A stretch of DNA of 64,000 nt, taken from positions 248,001 to 312,000 of the forward strand of contig NZ_VSFF01000003.1 in the NCBI RefSeq assembly GCF_008085905.1, read 5' to 3'. Within the stretch, counting starts at the first letter, position 1. Every line of letters starts with the position of its first letter. This DNA comes from Actinomadura syzygii. Its GTDB lineage: Bacteria; Actinomycetota; Actinomycetes; Streptosporangiales; Streptosporangiaceae. This document shows, piece after piece, positions 39,697 through 48,361 of the stretch. The notes beneath the pieces were generated by a model. It worked only from the letters and a program-made list of their open reading frames with translations, ran no database searches and was not told the DNA's origin. The position numbers and the translations under genes are program-made.

Positions 39697-40031
39697 CGGC
39701 ACCCCCCGGCCGGAGACCCTCCCTGGAGGCGGAACTGAGGGAACGCTCGGCGCGGACGATGCAGCGGCTGCGGTCCGACCCCGAGAACGTCGAACGCGAC
39801 CTGGTGAAACTCGTCCTCACCCTGGTCGAACTGATCCGGCAGCTGATGGAACGGCAGGCGCTGCGCCGCGCCGAGGGCGGCGACCTGACCGACGACCAGA
39901 TCGAGGCGCTGGGCCTGGCGCTGATGCGGCTGGAAGAGGCCATGACCCGCCTCAAGGACCACTTCGACCTGGACGACCACGACCTCAACCTCGACCTCGG
40001 CCCCCTGGGCACCCTCCTCCCCGACGCCTAA
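39693..40031 (+). CDS. gvpK: Gas vesicle protein GvpK
   Basis: The 112-residue protein matches GvpK: RSDPENVERDLVKLVLTLVE, then LIRQLMERQALRRAEGGDLT and ALMRLEEAMTRLKDHFDL. GvpK is a helical assembly protein conserved in gas vesicle clusters. It is the last gene of the cluster and is followed by a GC-rich hairpin. GvpN and GvpC are not found near it. Confidence 0.92.
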   Translation: MTAPPGRRPSLEAELRERSARTMQRLRSDPENVERDLVKLVLTLVELIRQLMERQALRRAEGGDLTDDQIEALGLALMRLEEAMTRLKDHFDLDDHDLNLDLGPLGTLLPDA

Positions 40032-40048
40032 CCCACCCCCACGACACC

Positions 40049-40077
40049 GCCCCGCCCGGCACCCGCCGGGGCGGGGC
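40049..40077 (+). terminator. Terminator after the gas vesicle cluster
   Basis: GCCCCGCCCGGC (40049-40060) pairs with GCCGGGGCGGGGC (40065-40077) with a single bulged C and a 4-base loop, 18 bases after the gvpK stop. Confidence 0.6.
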
Positions 40078-40086
40078 TCCCGTGCC

Positions 40087-40272
40087 TCAGGCAGGGGAGA
40101 AGCACCGCTCGACGCCCTTCACTGCCTCGTCCAGGATCCGCCGAGCGGCGTGCACGCGATCTACAGGCCCGCTGTGGTCGTCCGCCCGGTCGGCGGACCG
40201 TCGACCGGCAGTCTGTCTGGTCGAGCGTCCGGCTGACCGTGGTCTGCGCTGATCAGCGGGTCGGCGGGACGT
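40087..40272 (-). other. Intergenic stretch with possible C-terminal remnant
   Basis: On the minus strand an open frame without a start ends ...RILDEAVKGVERCFSPA at a TGA (40087-40089). It reads Arg/Ala-rich upstream and matches no family I know, so it may be a gene remnant or chance. The rest of the 241-base gap between gvpK and cydC shows only the gvp terminator. Confidence 0.2.
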
Positions 40273-41976
40273 CTAAACGGTGGTGGTGAGTTGTTCGGCG
40301 TCCCACAGGTCCCGGTAGGCGCCCGGGACGGTGAGGAGATCCTCGTGCCGCCCGCGCTGGACGACGCGGCCGCGGTCCAGCAGCACGACCTCGTCGGCGG
40401 CGTCCAGCGCGGCGAGCCGGTGCGTGACCAGCAGAACCGTCCCACCGCGCGGCTCGGACAGCAGGTCGCGGGTCAGCGCGTCCGCCACCGCCGGATCCAG
40501 CGCCTCCGTCGGCTCGTCCAGCACGAGGACCGGCGGGTCGGCCAGCAGCGCCCGCGCCAGCAGCAACCTCTGCCGCTGCCCGCCCGACAGGCCCCGCCCG
40601 CCCGCGCCGACGACCGTGTCCCACCCGTCCGGCAACGCCTCCACCACCTCCAGGAACCGGGCCCGCTGCGCCGCCGCCCGCAGCCGCGCCATGTCAGCGC
40701 CGGGACGGGCCAGCAGCAGGTTCGCCCGCACCGTCCCCGCGAACACGTGCGCGTCCTGCGCCAAGCCCCGCACCGCCGCCCGCACATCGTCCGGCGCGCA
40801 CCGCGACAGCGGACGCCCGCCCAGCTCCACCGTCCCCGCCACCACCGGCACGTCCCCGGACACCGCCGCCAGAAGCGTGCTCTTCCCCGCGCCGCTCGCC
40901 CCGACCACCGCGACGCGGCGGCCCGCCTCCACCCGCAGGTCCAGGCCGTCCAACGCGACCGCACCGCCGAAGGCGACCCGCACCCCGCGCAGCTCCACGC
41001 CCAGCGGACCCGCCGGAACCCGCACCGGCCCCGCCGGGACGACCTCCGGGGGAGCGGCCAGCACCGCCCCCACCCGCCGCACCGCAGGAACCACCTCCCG
41101 CAACCGCCGCGCCGCCTCCGCCATCGGCAACACCGACTCCACCGCCACCAGCGACGTCAACGCCAACACCGCCGCGCCCACCTCGTCCACCCCGGCACGC
41201 AGCCCCGCCCACGTCACCGCCGCCACCGTCACACCCTGCACCGCGAACCCGGACGCGGCCGCCCACGCCGACACCCGCGCCGCCGACCGCTCCGCGGCCT
41301 CCAGCCGCGCCGCCGCGTCCCCGGCCCGCGCCGCGAACCGGTCCGCCGCACCGAACACCGCCAGATCAGCGGCCCCCTCCAGGACGTCCAACGACCGCAC
41401 CGCCAGCGCCTCCCGCCCCGCCGCGGCCCGCACAGCCGCCCGCCCCCCGGCCACCGCCGCCGCCCACGGCACGACAACGCCCGCGACCACGAGCCCCACC
41501 GCCAGCACCCCCGCGCCCGACGCCGCGACCAGACCGCACACCACCACGCCCGCGGCCCCGCACACCACCGCCGCCACCCCCGGCAGCACACACCGCAGCA
41601 GCAGATCCTGAACGGCGTCGACATCCGACACCATCCGCGTCAGCGCATCACCGTCCCGCACCCTCCGCCGCCCCGCAGGACCCGCCGCCAGCGCATCGAA
41701 CACCCGCCCCCGCAACTCCGCCATCACCCGCAACGCCGCGTCATGCCCCGCCAGCCGCTCCGCATACCGCAGCGTCCCCTTCGCCAGCGCGAACCCCCGC
41801 ACCGCCACGATCGCCAACGACAACGCCGCCAACTCCGGCCGCTGCGCCGCCCGCGCGATCAGCCACGCCGCAGCCGCGACCAGCCCCAGCCCGCACAACT
41901 CCGCCGCCGCCCCCGCGACCCCCGCCGCAACCAGCCGCACCGCCTGCGGCCGCACCACACCCCACACCCCCGTCAC
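40273..41976 (-). CDS. cydC: CydC, heme/thiol ABC exporter subunit
   Basis: The protein (567 residues from this start) is an ABC exporter half: six membrane helices in about residues 1-300, then an ATPase domain with Walker A GASGAGKST, signature LSGGQRQRL and Walker B VLVLDEPTEALD. With CydD it exports glutathione/cysteine or handles heme, which is needed to assemble cytochrome bd. It is the last gene of cydA-B-D-C. The start is uncertain: GTG at 42027 is in frame but adds a Ser/Gly/Trp stretch with no family support. Confidence 0.88.
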   Translation of the reverse strand: MTGVWGVVRPQAVRLVAAGVAGAAAELCGLGLVAAAAWLIARAAQRPELAALSLAIVAVRGFALAKGTLRYAERLAGHDAALRVMAELRGRVFDALAAGPAGRRRVRDGDALTRMVSDVDAVQDLLLRCVLPGVAAVVCGAAGVVVCGLVAASGAGVLAVGLVVAGVVVPWAAAVAGGRAAVRAAAGREALAVRSLDVLEGAADLAVFGAADRFAARAGDAAARLEAAERSAARVSAWAAASGFAVQGVTVAAVTWAGLRAGVDEVGAAVLALTSLVAVESVLPMAEAARRLREVVPAVRRVGAVLAAPPEVVPAGPVRVPAGPLGVELRGVRVAFGGAVALDGLDLRVEAGRRVAVVGASGAGKSTLLAAVSGDVPVVAGTVELGGRPLSRCAPDDVRAAVRGLAQDAHVFAGTVRANLLLARPGADMARLRAAAQRARFLEVVEALPDGWDTVVGAGGRGLSGGQRQRLLLARALLADPPVLVLDEPTEALDPAVADALTRDLLSEPRGGTVLLVTHRLAALDAADEVVLLDRGRVVQRGRHEDLLTVPGAYRDLWDAEQLTTTV

Positions 41977-42103
41977 GCCACCCCACCCCACAGACGCCCG
42001 CCTCCCAGACCCCCAAGAGCACGACACCGCGATCCCCGCCCCACCACGATCGGCCTGCTCCGCACCTGAGAGAGGTGGTGGGGTGATCTGCGCTTCACCG
42101 CGG

Positions 42104-43768
42104 TCACGCCGCTACCTCCGCGCCCGTCGCGTCCTTCGGAGCCGCCTGGTCTGCCGCGACCACTCGGCCGCCGTCCAGGCGCACCACCCGGTCGGCCACC
42201 GCCACCAGCGCCGGACGATGCGCCACCAGCACCGCCGTCCGACCTGCCAGCAACCTCTCCGCCGCGTCCACCAGCACCCGCTCGCTCCGCAGATCCAGCC
42301 GCGCCGTCGGCTCGTCCCACAACACCACCGGACCACCCGACAGCCACGCCCGCGCCACCGCCAGCCGCTGCCGCTGACCCGCCGACAACCCGGCGCCACC
42401 CTCACCGAGCACCGTCGAATACCCGTCCGGCAACGCCTCCACGAACTCCGCCGCGGCCGCCGCCCGCGCGGCCTCCACCACCCGCCCGTCGTCAGCGTCC
42501 GGATCGCCCAGCCGGATGTTGTCGGCCACCGACCCCGCGAACAAATGCGGACGCTGCGGCACCCACCCCAGCCGCGCCCGCCACGCCGCTAGGTCCAGAT
42601 CCGCCAAGTCGACGCCGTCCACCAGCACTTGCCCCGACTCCGGAACCACCAGGCCCGCCAACACCAGAAGCAGCGTCGACTTGCCCGCCCCCGACGGACC
42701 CGTCACCGCCACCCGCTCACCCGCGTCCACCCGCAACGACACCCCGTCCAGCGCCACCTCCCGCGACCCCGGATACCGGACGGTCACCCCCCGCAGCTCC
42801 AACGACGGCGCCCCCACCTCAGCAATGACCCGCCCGTCCCGCGCCACCGGCAGCGGGGCATCCAGCGCCGCGAACGCCTCACCCGCCGCCACCACACCCT
42901 CCGCACTCGCATGGAACCGCTGACCCAACGCCCGCAACGGCAGAAACACCTCCGGCGTCAACACCAGCACCAGCAAACCCACCGACAGCGCCAACGACCC
43001 GTCCAGCAGCCGCAACCCCACCGGCACCGCCACCAGAGCCACCGACAACGCACACACCAGCTCCACCACCAGCGACGACAGGAACGCCACCCGCAACGCC
43101 CGCACACTCGCCCGCCGATGACCGTCCGCCAGCTCCCGCACCACCCCCGACTGATGCGCCACCCGCCCGAACGCCCGCAACGTCGACAGACCCGCCAGCA
43201 CGTCCCGGAAATGCCCACCCAACCGCTCCAGCAGCCCCCACTGCCGACCCGTCAACACCGCCGTCCGCAACCCCACCAGCGCACCGAACACCGGAACCAG
43301 CGGCACAGTCACCGCCACGACCAGACCCGAAGCCCAGTCCGCCCACGCCAGCCGCGCCAACACCACCACCGGCACCACACACGCCGCCAGCAACTGCGGC
43401 ACATAACCGGTGAAGAACGGGTCCACGCCGTCCAGACCGCGCGTCAGCAACGTCACCCGCGACCCCGCGACCCCACCCGCGCCCGTCTCCCCGGCCGGAC
43501 ACCGGAGCAGCGCCTCCCGCAGACCACGCTTCACCCGCGCCGCCGCATGCCCGGCCACCAGCGCCACCGCCCACGCCAGCACCGCACGGCCCGCCACCAC
43601 ACCCGCCAACCACGGCAACGGACCCGCGTCCAACCCCGCCACCGCACGCACCAGCAACTCCGCCTGCACCACCAGCAGGACACCCTGCCCCACCGCCAGC
43701 ACACCCAGCCCCACCACGACCCGCCGAGGGACCAGCCGCAGCAGACGCCGCTCCACCGCCTTCACCAC
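42104..43768 (-). CDS. cydD: CydD, heme/thiol ABC exporter subunit
   Basis: The 554-residue protein is the CydD half of the exporter. Membrane helices fill about residues 10-300, including the family segment RVTLLTRGLDGVDPFFTGYV and QLLAACVVPVVVLARLAWAD. The ATPase domain has Walker A GPSGAGKST, signature LSAGQRQRL and Walker B PVVLWDEPTARLD. GTG at 43768 or 43765 opens directly before the first helix, so the ORF reading through cydB and upstream was cut here. It is 5 bases after the cydB stop and should be cotranscribed. Confidence 0.88.
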   Translation of the reverse strand: MVKAVERRLLRLVPRRVVVGLGVLAVGQGVLLVVQAELLVRAVAGLDAGPLPWLAGVVAGRAVLAWAVALVAGHAAARVKRGLREALLRCPAGETGAGGVAGSRVTLLTRGLDGVDPFFTGYVPQLLAACVVPVVVLARLAWADWASGLVVAVTVPLVPVFGALVGLRTAVLTGRQWGLLERLGGHFRDVLAGLSTLRAFGRVAHQSGVVRELADGHRRASVRALRVAFLSSLVVELVCALSVALVAVPVGLRLLDGSLALSVGLLVLVLTPEVFLPLRALGQRFHASAEGVVAAGEAFAALDAPLPVARDGRVIAEVGAPSLELRGVTVRYPGSREVALDGVSLRVDAGERVAVTGPSGAGKSTLLLVLAGLVVPESGQVLVDGVDLADLDLAAWRARLGWVPQRPHLFAGSVADNIRLGDPDADDGRVVEAARAAAAAEFVEALPDGYSTVLGEGGAGLSAGQRQRLAVARAWLSGGPVVLWDEPTARLDLRSERVLVDAAERLLAGRTAVLVAHRPALVAVADRVVRLDGGRVVAADQAAPKDATGAEVAA

Positions 43769-43773
43769 GCCGC

Positions 43774-44544
43774 CTACAGGTAGGAGGGCGACTCCACCCG
43801 CCCCCGGAACGTCCACCACACCAACGCCTGCGCCGCCACCAGCAACGGCAGCACCACCACCGTCACCACCGCCGTCATCGTCAACCCCGCACCGTCCGCC
43901 GCCGACTCCGACCACGGCAACCGCACACCCGCCACCACGGGAGCCACCGCCAGCACCACCGCCGACACCCCGTACCGCGACGGCACCCCACCGACCCGCG
44001 CCGCACGCCCCGCCAGACCCACCGGCAGCCGCCACCGCGCGAACCCCGCCCCATGCCACGCGAACACCAACGCCAACGGCAGACCCAGCACGCTCCCCGC
44101 GTTCAACCCACCGCCACCCAACACCGAACCCAGCACCGACCCCCACGCCAACGCCAGCGCCCAACTCCCCGCCACCACCGCGCCGTCCCACACGACCCGC
44201 CACGCCGCCGCGTCCACCCGGCCCCGCAGCCACAGCCCCATGTCCCGCACGACCCAACCGACCAGCAACACCACGAACAGCGGATACAACTCCGTCAGCA
44301 GCTCGTGCTCCAACCCCGGGAACGCACCGGCCGCCAACCCCGCCGCCGCCACCAGCCACACCTCGTTACCCAGGAAGAACGGCGCGAACGACGCGATCAC
44401 CAACCGCCGCTCCCGCTCGTCGCGGCCCAGCCACGGCAGCAGCATCCCCACCCCGACATCCGCCCCCGCCAGCACCAGGTACCCGGCCGAGAACACCGCC
44501 AGCAGCACCACAGCAAGAGACTCCATCACCCAAGCTCCCGTCAT
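43774..44544 (-). CDS. cydB: Shortened CydB-like cytochrome bd subunit II
   Basis: The 256-residue protein is a CydB homologue: SLAVVLLAVFSAGYLVLAGA, then DVGVGMLLPWLGRDERERR, and the conserved FFLGNEVWLVAAAGLAAGAF. It is about 80-120 residues shorter than typical CydB, so several C-terminal helices seem absent. The usual acidic LEG.D.GVG motif reads LAGADVGVG, and DGNEVWL reads LGNEVWL, so two conserved acidic residues are replaced. It could be a divergent, still functional subunit. ATG at 44526 is an alternative start. Confidence 0.82.
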   Translation of the reverse strand: MTGAWVMESLAVVLLAVFSAGYLVLAGADVGVGMLLPWLGRDERERRLVIASFAPFFLGNEVWLVAAAGLAAGAFPGLEHELLTELYPLFVVLLVGWVVRDMGLWLRGRVDAAAWRVVWDGAVVAGSWALALAWGSVLGSVLGGGGLNAGSVLGLPLALVFAWHGAGFARWRLPVGLAGRAARVGGVPSRYGVSAVVLAVAPVVAGVRLPWSESAADGAGLTMTAVVTVVVLPLLVAAQALVWWTFRGRVESPSYL

Positions 44545-44565
44545 CCGCCTCGGAACGCCAGACCG

Positions 44566-45828
44566 TCAGAACGTCGGAGACAACACCGGCGGCTCCACCG
44601 GGTCCGCCGGATCCGCCGGGGGAGACCCGCCCAACCCCGCACCACCCGGGCCCCGCCGCGCGAACCGCGCCAGCAGCCACCCGTTCACCACGAACAACCC
44701 CGCGAACAACACCGTGAACACCACGAACGACGCCGCCAACGCACCCGACCCCACTCCCGGCGACAACGCGTCCCGCGTCTTCAGCACCCCGTACACCGTC
44801 CACGGCTGCCGCCCCACCTCCCGGAACACCCACCCCGACAGCATCGCCACATACGGCAGCGGCACGGAAGCGATCATCAAAATGTGGAAAACCCGGCCGC
44901 GCACCAGCCACCGGCCGAACCACACCTTCACCAACGCGACCGCCGCAACCAAGATCATCAGCGACCACATGCCCATCATCAGGCCCGCACCCACATCCGT
45001 CAGACCCGGCGGCGTGTAATCGTCCGGCCCGAACCGCGCGGTGAAATCCGCCACCGCCGCGGCCGCATCATGCCCACCGCTCTTCGTCGGCTGGACGTAC
45101 TCGAACTGCATCCCCCCGAAAATCACCACCGGCATCACCGACACGATCACCGTCACCAAACCGACCCGCATCGACCGCCGGAAGAACTCCACCTCCGCCG
45201 TCCGCCGCAACAGGTGATAACCACTCACGCCCGCCACAAAGAACCCCGCCGTCAGCAAACCCCCGAACAGCACATGGAAGAACGCCACCACGGCCGTCGG
45301 ATTCGTCAACAACGCCCCCGCGTCCGTCAACCGCGCCACACCGCCCACCATCTCGAAACCCACCGGACGCTGCAGCCACCCATTCGCAACCAACACGAAA
45401 TACGCCGACAGGTAAGCCGTCAGCGTCACCACCCAGATCAACCCCAGATGCACCCACCGGTTCAGCCGGTCCCACCCGAAAATCCACAAACCCAAAAACG
45501 TCGACTCCACGAAGAACGCCACGATCGTCTCCAGCGCCAACGGCGCCCCGAAAACGCTCCCCGTCACCCGCGACATCCCCGACCAGTTCAAACCGAACTG
45601 GAATTCCATCACCAGACCGGTGACAATACCCACCGCATAATTCACCACATACAACTGGCCCCAGAAACGCACCATCCGCTCATGCACCGCGCCGCCCGAC
45701 ACCACCGCGCGCGTCTGCATCAACGCCACCAGCGTCGCCAATCCCAGCGTCAACGCCACGAACAGGAAATGCGTCCCCGCCGTCAGCGCGAACTGCACCT
45801 GCGCCAACCCCAGCCCGTCCCCGCCCAC
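44566..45828 (-). CDS. cydA: CydA, cytochrome bd ubiquinol oxidase subunit I
   Basis: The protein (420 residues from this start) is CydA: QVQFALTAGTHFLFVALTLG with the heme b595 His, ALETIVAFFVESTFLGLWIF with the conserved Glu pair, and the REVGRQPWTVYGVLK motif near the quinone site. The Q-loop is of the short type. Cytochrome bd is a high-affinity terminal oxidase used at low oxygen and under stress. GTG at 45828 has a GGAG site 9 bases upstream; GTG 45834 and the longer frame to 45882 are alternatives. It is the first gene of cydABDC. Confidence 0.9.
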   Translation of the reverse strand: MGGDGLGLAQVQFALTAGTHFLFVALTLGLATLVALMQTRAVVSGGAVHERMVRFWGQLYVVNYAVGIVTGLVMEFQFGLNWSGMSRVTGSVFGAPLALETIVAFFVESTFLGLWIFGWDRLNRWVHLGLIWVVTLTAYLSAYFVLVANGWLQRPVGFEMVGGVARLTDAGALLTNPTAVVAFFHVLFGGLLTAGFFVAGVSGYHLLRRTAEVEFFRRSMRVGLVTVIVSVMPVVIFGGMQFEYVQPTKSGGHDAAAAVADFTARFGPDDYTPPGLTDVGAGLMMGMWSLMILVAAVALVKVWFGRWLVRGRVFHILMIASVPLPYVAMLSGWVFREVGRQPWTVYGVLKTRDALSPGVGSGALAASFVVFTVLFAGLFVVNGWLLARFARRGPGGAGLGGSPPADPADPVEPPVLSPTF

Positions 45829-46020
45829 CAGCACACACTCCAAAGGATCGCCCGAAACGCCCCCACGATCCTCGACCCTCACACCACCCGCGCGAATCGG
45901 GCCCGAGCAGTCAACCGCCCTACACCTTCCGCGTTACGTCCACCCGGCCGCTACATCTCCCGCAGTACACGACGACGCCACGCCCACCACCCAAAGAACG
46001 ACCACCAGAAGGGCGGCCTG

Positions 46021-46047
46021 AAAAACCCCGGCACGGGCGGGCCGGGG
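46021..46047 (-). terminator. Rho-independent terminator of the TIGR03086 gene
   Basis: On the minus strand CCCCGGC (46047-46041) pairs with GCCGGGG (46032-46026) and is followed by TTTTT (46025-46021). This is the clearest U-tract terminator in the window and insulates the cyd operon from the gene upstream. Confidence 0.78.
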
Positions 46048-46142
46048 GAGGGGAGTGGCTGCGGGGAGGCCGCCTTCGCTGACGCGCCGACGCTCCGCGC
46101 CTTTCGCACGACCGCCGGACAGGGCCCGACCCGAGACGCTGT

Positions 46143-46760
46143 TCAGGTGGACAGGGGAGTGCGGCCGTACAACGCGAGCAGACGCGCCTGATCGTCCGCG
46201 CCGTCCGGCACGTCCAACTCCGGACCCACGAACCCCGCCTCACGCCCACGCGACGCCAACGACTCGGCCCTCTCCAGCGCGTGCCGCGCCAGGTCCGGAT
46301 CGAACACCACCTGCTGCCCGGTCGCCTCCGCCAGATCCCACGAGTGGACGAGCAACTCCTGCGGATAACCGTCCAACCACTCGCTCAACGCCACCCGCTG
46401 CCCGAAACCCAGCAGAATCGGCTGCGCCAGCGCCTCCGGAGTCAACACCGCCGTCATCCGCGCACGCGTCGCCCGCCAGCTCGCCACCGGATCGGCGCCC
46501 GCCACCTCGCGCCAGTCGGGATCGTCCTGGGGGAGCGGGCGACCGGCGGCGCGCAACTCCACCACGATCAAACCGGCGGTGACATGCCCGGCCACATCGA
46601 TCGCGGACCAGCCCTCACACGGCGACGGCGAGAACCACCGGTCCGCGGGCACGGCGTCCAGGACCGCCTCGAAACAGTCCAACGCCCGGACGAAACGCTC
46701 AGGGATCGCGGGGATCAACGACGCCCACCGCCTTGGTCGGGTTCGTGGGACGTCCCGCAC
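46143..46760 (-). CDS. TIGR03086/maleylpyruvate isomerase-like metal-binding protein
   Basis: The 205-residue protein matches the DinB-like TIGR03086/MDMPI family: FSPSPCEGWSAIDVAGHVTA near residues 43-62 with a metal-site His, then SEWLDGYPQELLVHSWDLAE with the second conserved His. These four-helix metal-binding proteins include mycothiol-dependent maleylpyruvate isomerase, but most are of unknown substrate, often mycothiol-linked. The N-terminal Arg-rich stretch is weakly supported. It is followed by a clear U-tract terminator. Confidence 0.85.
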   Translation of the reverse strand: MRDVPRTRPRRWASLIPAIPERFVRALDCFEAVLDAVPADRWFSPSPCEGWSAIDVAGHVTAGLIVVELRAAGRPLPQDDPDWREVAGADPVASWRATRARMTAVLTPEALAQPILLGFGQRVALSEWLDGYPQELLVHSWDLAEATGQQVVFDPDLARHALERAESLASRGREAGFVGPELDVPDGADDQARLLALYGRTPLST

Positions 46761-46835
46761 TGTAGCGACGCGGCGTGAGCATCGACAAGATCACCCGGGC
46801 GGAGCCCCTTCTCGCCCTCGCGTACGCCACTACTT

Positions 46836-46852
46836 AACATAATGTTCATTAT
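46836..46852. promoter_or_regulatory. AT-rich overlapping dyad
   Basis: AACATAATGTT (46836-46846) and ATAATGTTCATTAT (46839-46852) are overlapping palindromes in an otherwise very GC-rich 126-base gap between two minus-strand genes. A repressor operator for the TIGR03086 gene downstream is possible. Confidence 0.35.
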
Positions 46853-46886
46853 CGACCAACGGTCAAGCTCACAGAAGCAGGGCGAA

Positions 46887-47393
46887 TCAGGCAGAATCCA
46901 ATGCGATCCAGAACCGATCCTCACCGCGCACACGGCCCGCCGGGACGCCGCCGTTCGCCACGATCACGCGGCGGGACGGCTCGTTGTCGGCGGCGCATGT
47001 GAGCAGCACGCGATCCAGGCCGAGCCGCCGGCATTCGGCCAGGCCACCGGCTAGCATCCGGGTCGCGTGCCCGCGGCGCCGCCACGCCGGAACGACGTGA
47101 TAACCGATGTGCCCGCCGGCCTCGGCCAGTTCGGGCGTCAGCGCATGCCGGACGATCAACGTCCCGATGTACTGCTCACCGGACACGTACCAGAACGTCG
47201 TACACGGCACGCCCCACCGTTCCCGGACGCCGCGGCGCTCGGCGACGAAAGCGGCGAAGTCGTCCTGGGCCGGTTCGAGCCAGCCGGTCGGGGTGTCGTC
47301 CTCGATACAGCTCGCCCACTCCCCGGCCAGGAACGATTCACGCACGTCCGTGGTCGGGCTGATCAGGTGCGGCGGCTGGGCAAGATCATTCAC
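46887..47393 (-). CDS. GNAT family N-acetyltransferase
   Basis: The 168-residue protein is a GNAT: YIGTLIVRHALTPELAEAGG, then HIGYHVVPAWRRRGHATRML (motif A for acetyl-CoA), LGLDRVLLTCAADNEPSRRV and a C-terminal VRGEDRFWIAL strand. It resembles YafP/aminoglycoside-type small-substrate acetyltransferases, but substrate is unknown. It stands as a single gene; the start gives MNDLAQPPHLI. Confidence 0.87.
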   Translation of the reverse strand: MNDLAQPPHLISPTTDVRESFLAGEWASCIEDDTPTGWLEPAQDDFAAFVAERRGVRERWGVPCTTFWYVSGEQYIGTLIVRHALTPELAEAGGHIGYHVVPAWRRRGHATRMLAGGLAECRRLGLDRVLLTCAADNEPSRRVIVANGGVPAGRVRGEDRFWIALDSA

Positions 47394-47452
47394 TTTCCCG
47401 AGTATCCCCTACGGAAACGCCCTGGTCACAGGGGTTTTCACTCGTCCGATCT

Positions 47453-47482
47453 AACCAGACAGAAGCCGAATTCTGTCTGGTT
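47453..47482 (-). terminator. Terminator hairpin downstream of the DUF72 gene
   Basis: AACCAGACAGA (47453-47463) pairs perfectly with TCTGTCTGGTT (47472-47482), an 11-bp stem with an 8-base loop, 64 bases beyond the DUF72 stop on the minus strand. Confidence 0.55.
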
Positions 47483-47545
47483 TGCGTAGTTTGTCGGTTT
47501 TATCCCCGCGAATCCCACATGTACGCGCCGCGTCGCCGGGCGCCG

Positions 47546-48262
47546 TCAGAGGGCGTCGCTGGTCAGGGCCGTGAAGGCAAGGGCGTCGTGGACGGCGGCG
47601 CCGCCGGGGTCGTTGTTGAAGTACACGTACGCGTCGCTGTCCGCCGGTCCGAGCTCGCTTGCCCAGGAGCGGAGTGTGGCGTCGTCGTAGCGGGGCCATG
47701 GTTCGGCGGGTCCTTCGTGGAAGCGGAGGTAGAGCCAGTCGGTCGTGCGCCAGAGCGGGTTGAGGGGGCGGCCGAGGCGGTCGGCCCAGCAGAGGGCGGC
47801 GCCGTGGTGTTCGAGGACGGCGCGGGTCTCGTCCGTCCACCAGGAGGGGTGGCGGGGTTCGACGGCGACGCGGACGTCGTCCGGGAAGAGGTCCAGGCAG
47901 GCGGCGAGGCGGTCGGGTTCGGCGCGGAGGGTGGGCGGGAGTTGGAGCAGGACGGGTCCGAGCCGGTCGCCGAGTCCGCGGGCGGCGTCCATGAGGCGGG
48001 CGACGGGTTCGGCGGGGTCGTGGAGGCGTTTCATGTGGGTGAGGTAGCGGCTGGCCTTGACCGCCATGACGAAGCCTTCGGGGGTGGCGTCGCGCCAGTT
48101 CTCGAAGGTGCCGCGCGTGGGGAGGCGGTAGAAGGCGTTGTTGTTCTCGACGGTGGTGAAGGTGTCGGCGTAGTGGTGGAGCCAGCGCCGTTGTGGGACG
48201 CCGTGCGGGTAGAGGACGTCGCGCCAGTCGGTGTACTGCCATCCGGAGGTGCCGATGCGCAC
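47546..48262 (-). CDS. DUF72 domain protein
   Basis: The 238-residue protein matches DUF72 (YecE-like): MRIGTSGWQYTDWRDVLYPH at the start, the FTTVENNNAFYRLPTRGTFE segment, FVMAVKASRYLTHMKRLHDP, and late WLYLRFHEG. It has a TIM-barrel-like fold; the biochemical role is not established. It is divergent from the tyrosine recombinase at 48362 with a 99-base gap, though no functional link is known. Confidence 0.88.
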   Translation of the reverse strand: MRIGTSGWQYTDWRDVLYPHGVPQRRWLHHYADTFTTVENNNAFYRLPTRGTFENWRDATPEGFVMAVKASRYLTHMKRLHDPAEPVARLMDAARGLGDRLGPVLLQLPPTLRAEPDRLAACLDLFPDDVRVAVEPRHPSWWTDETRAVLEHHGAALCWADRLGRPLNPLWRTTDWLYLRFHEGPAEPWPRYDDATLRSWASELGPADSDAYVYFNNDPGGAAVHDALAFTALTSDAL

Positions 48263-48361
48263 TGGGTTGGTACTCCCCTCTCCCCTGGTCGGCGGGGCCG
48301 GTGTGGTGGTGATACCCGGGTGGGCGGGGTTCTGTCGGTGGCGGGCGGTAGCGTCCGGCGG

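Noticed and set aside
40212..47482. TCTGTCTGGT shared by the cydC-side gap and the hairpin at 47472
   Set aside because: One short match without the inverted partner at 40212; no evidence of a common element.
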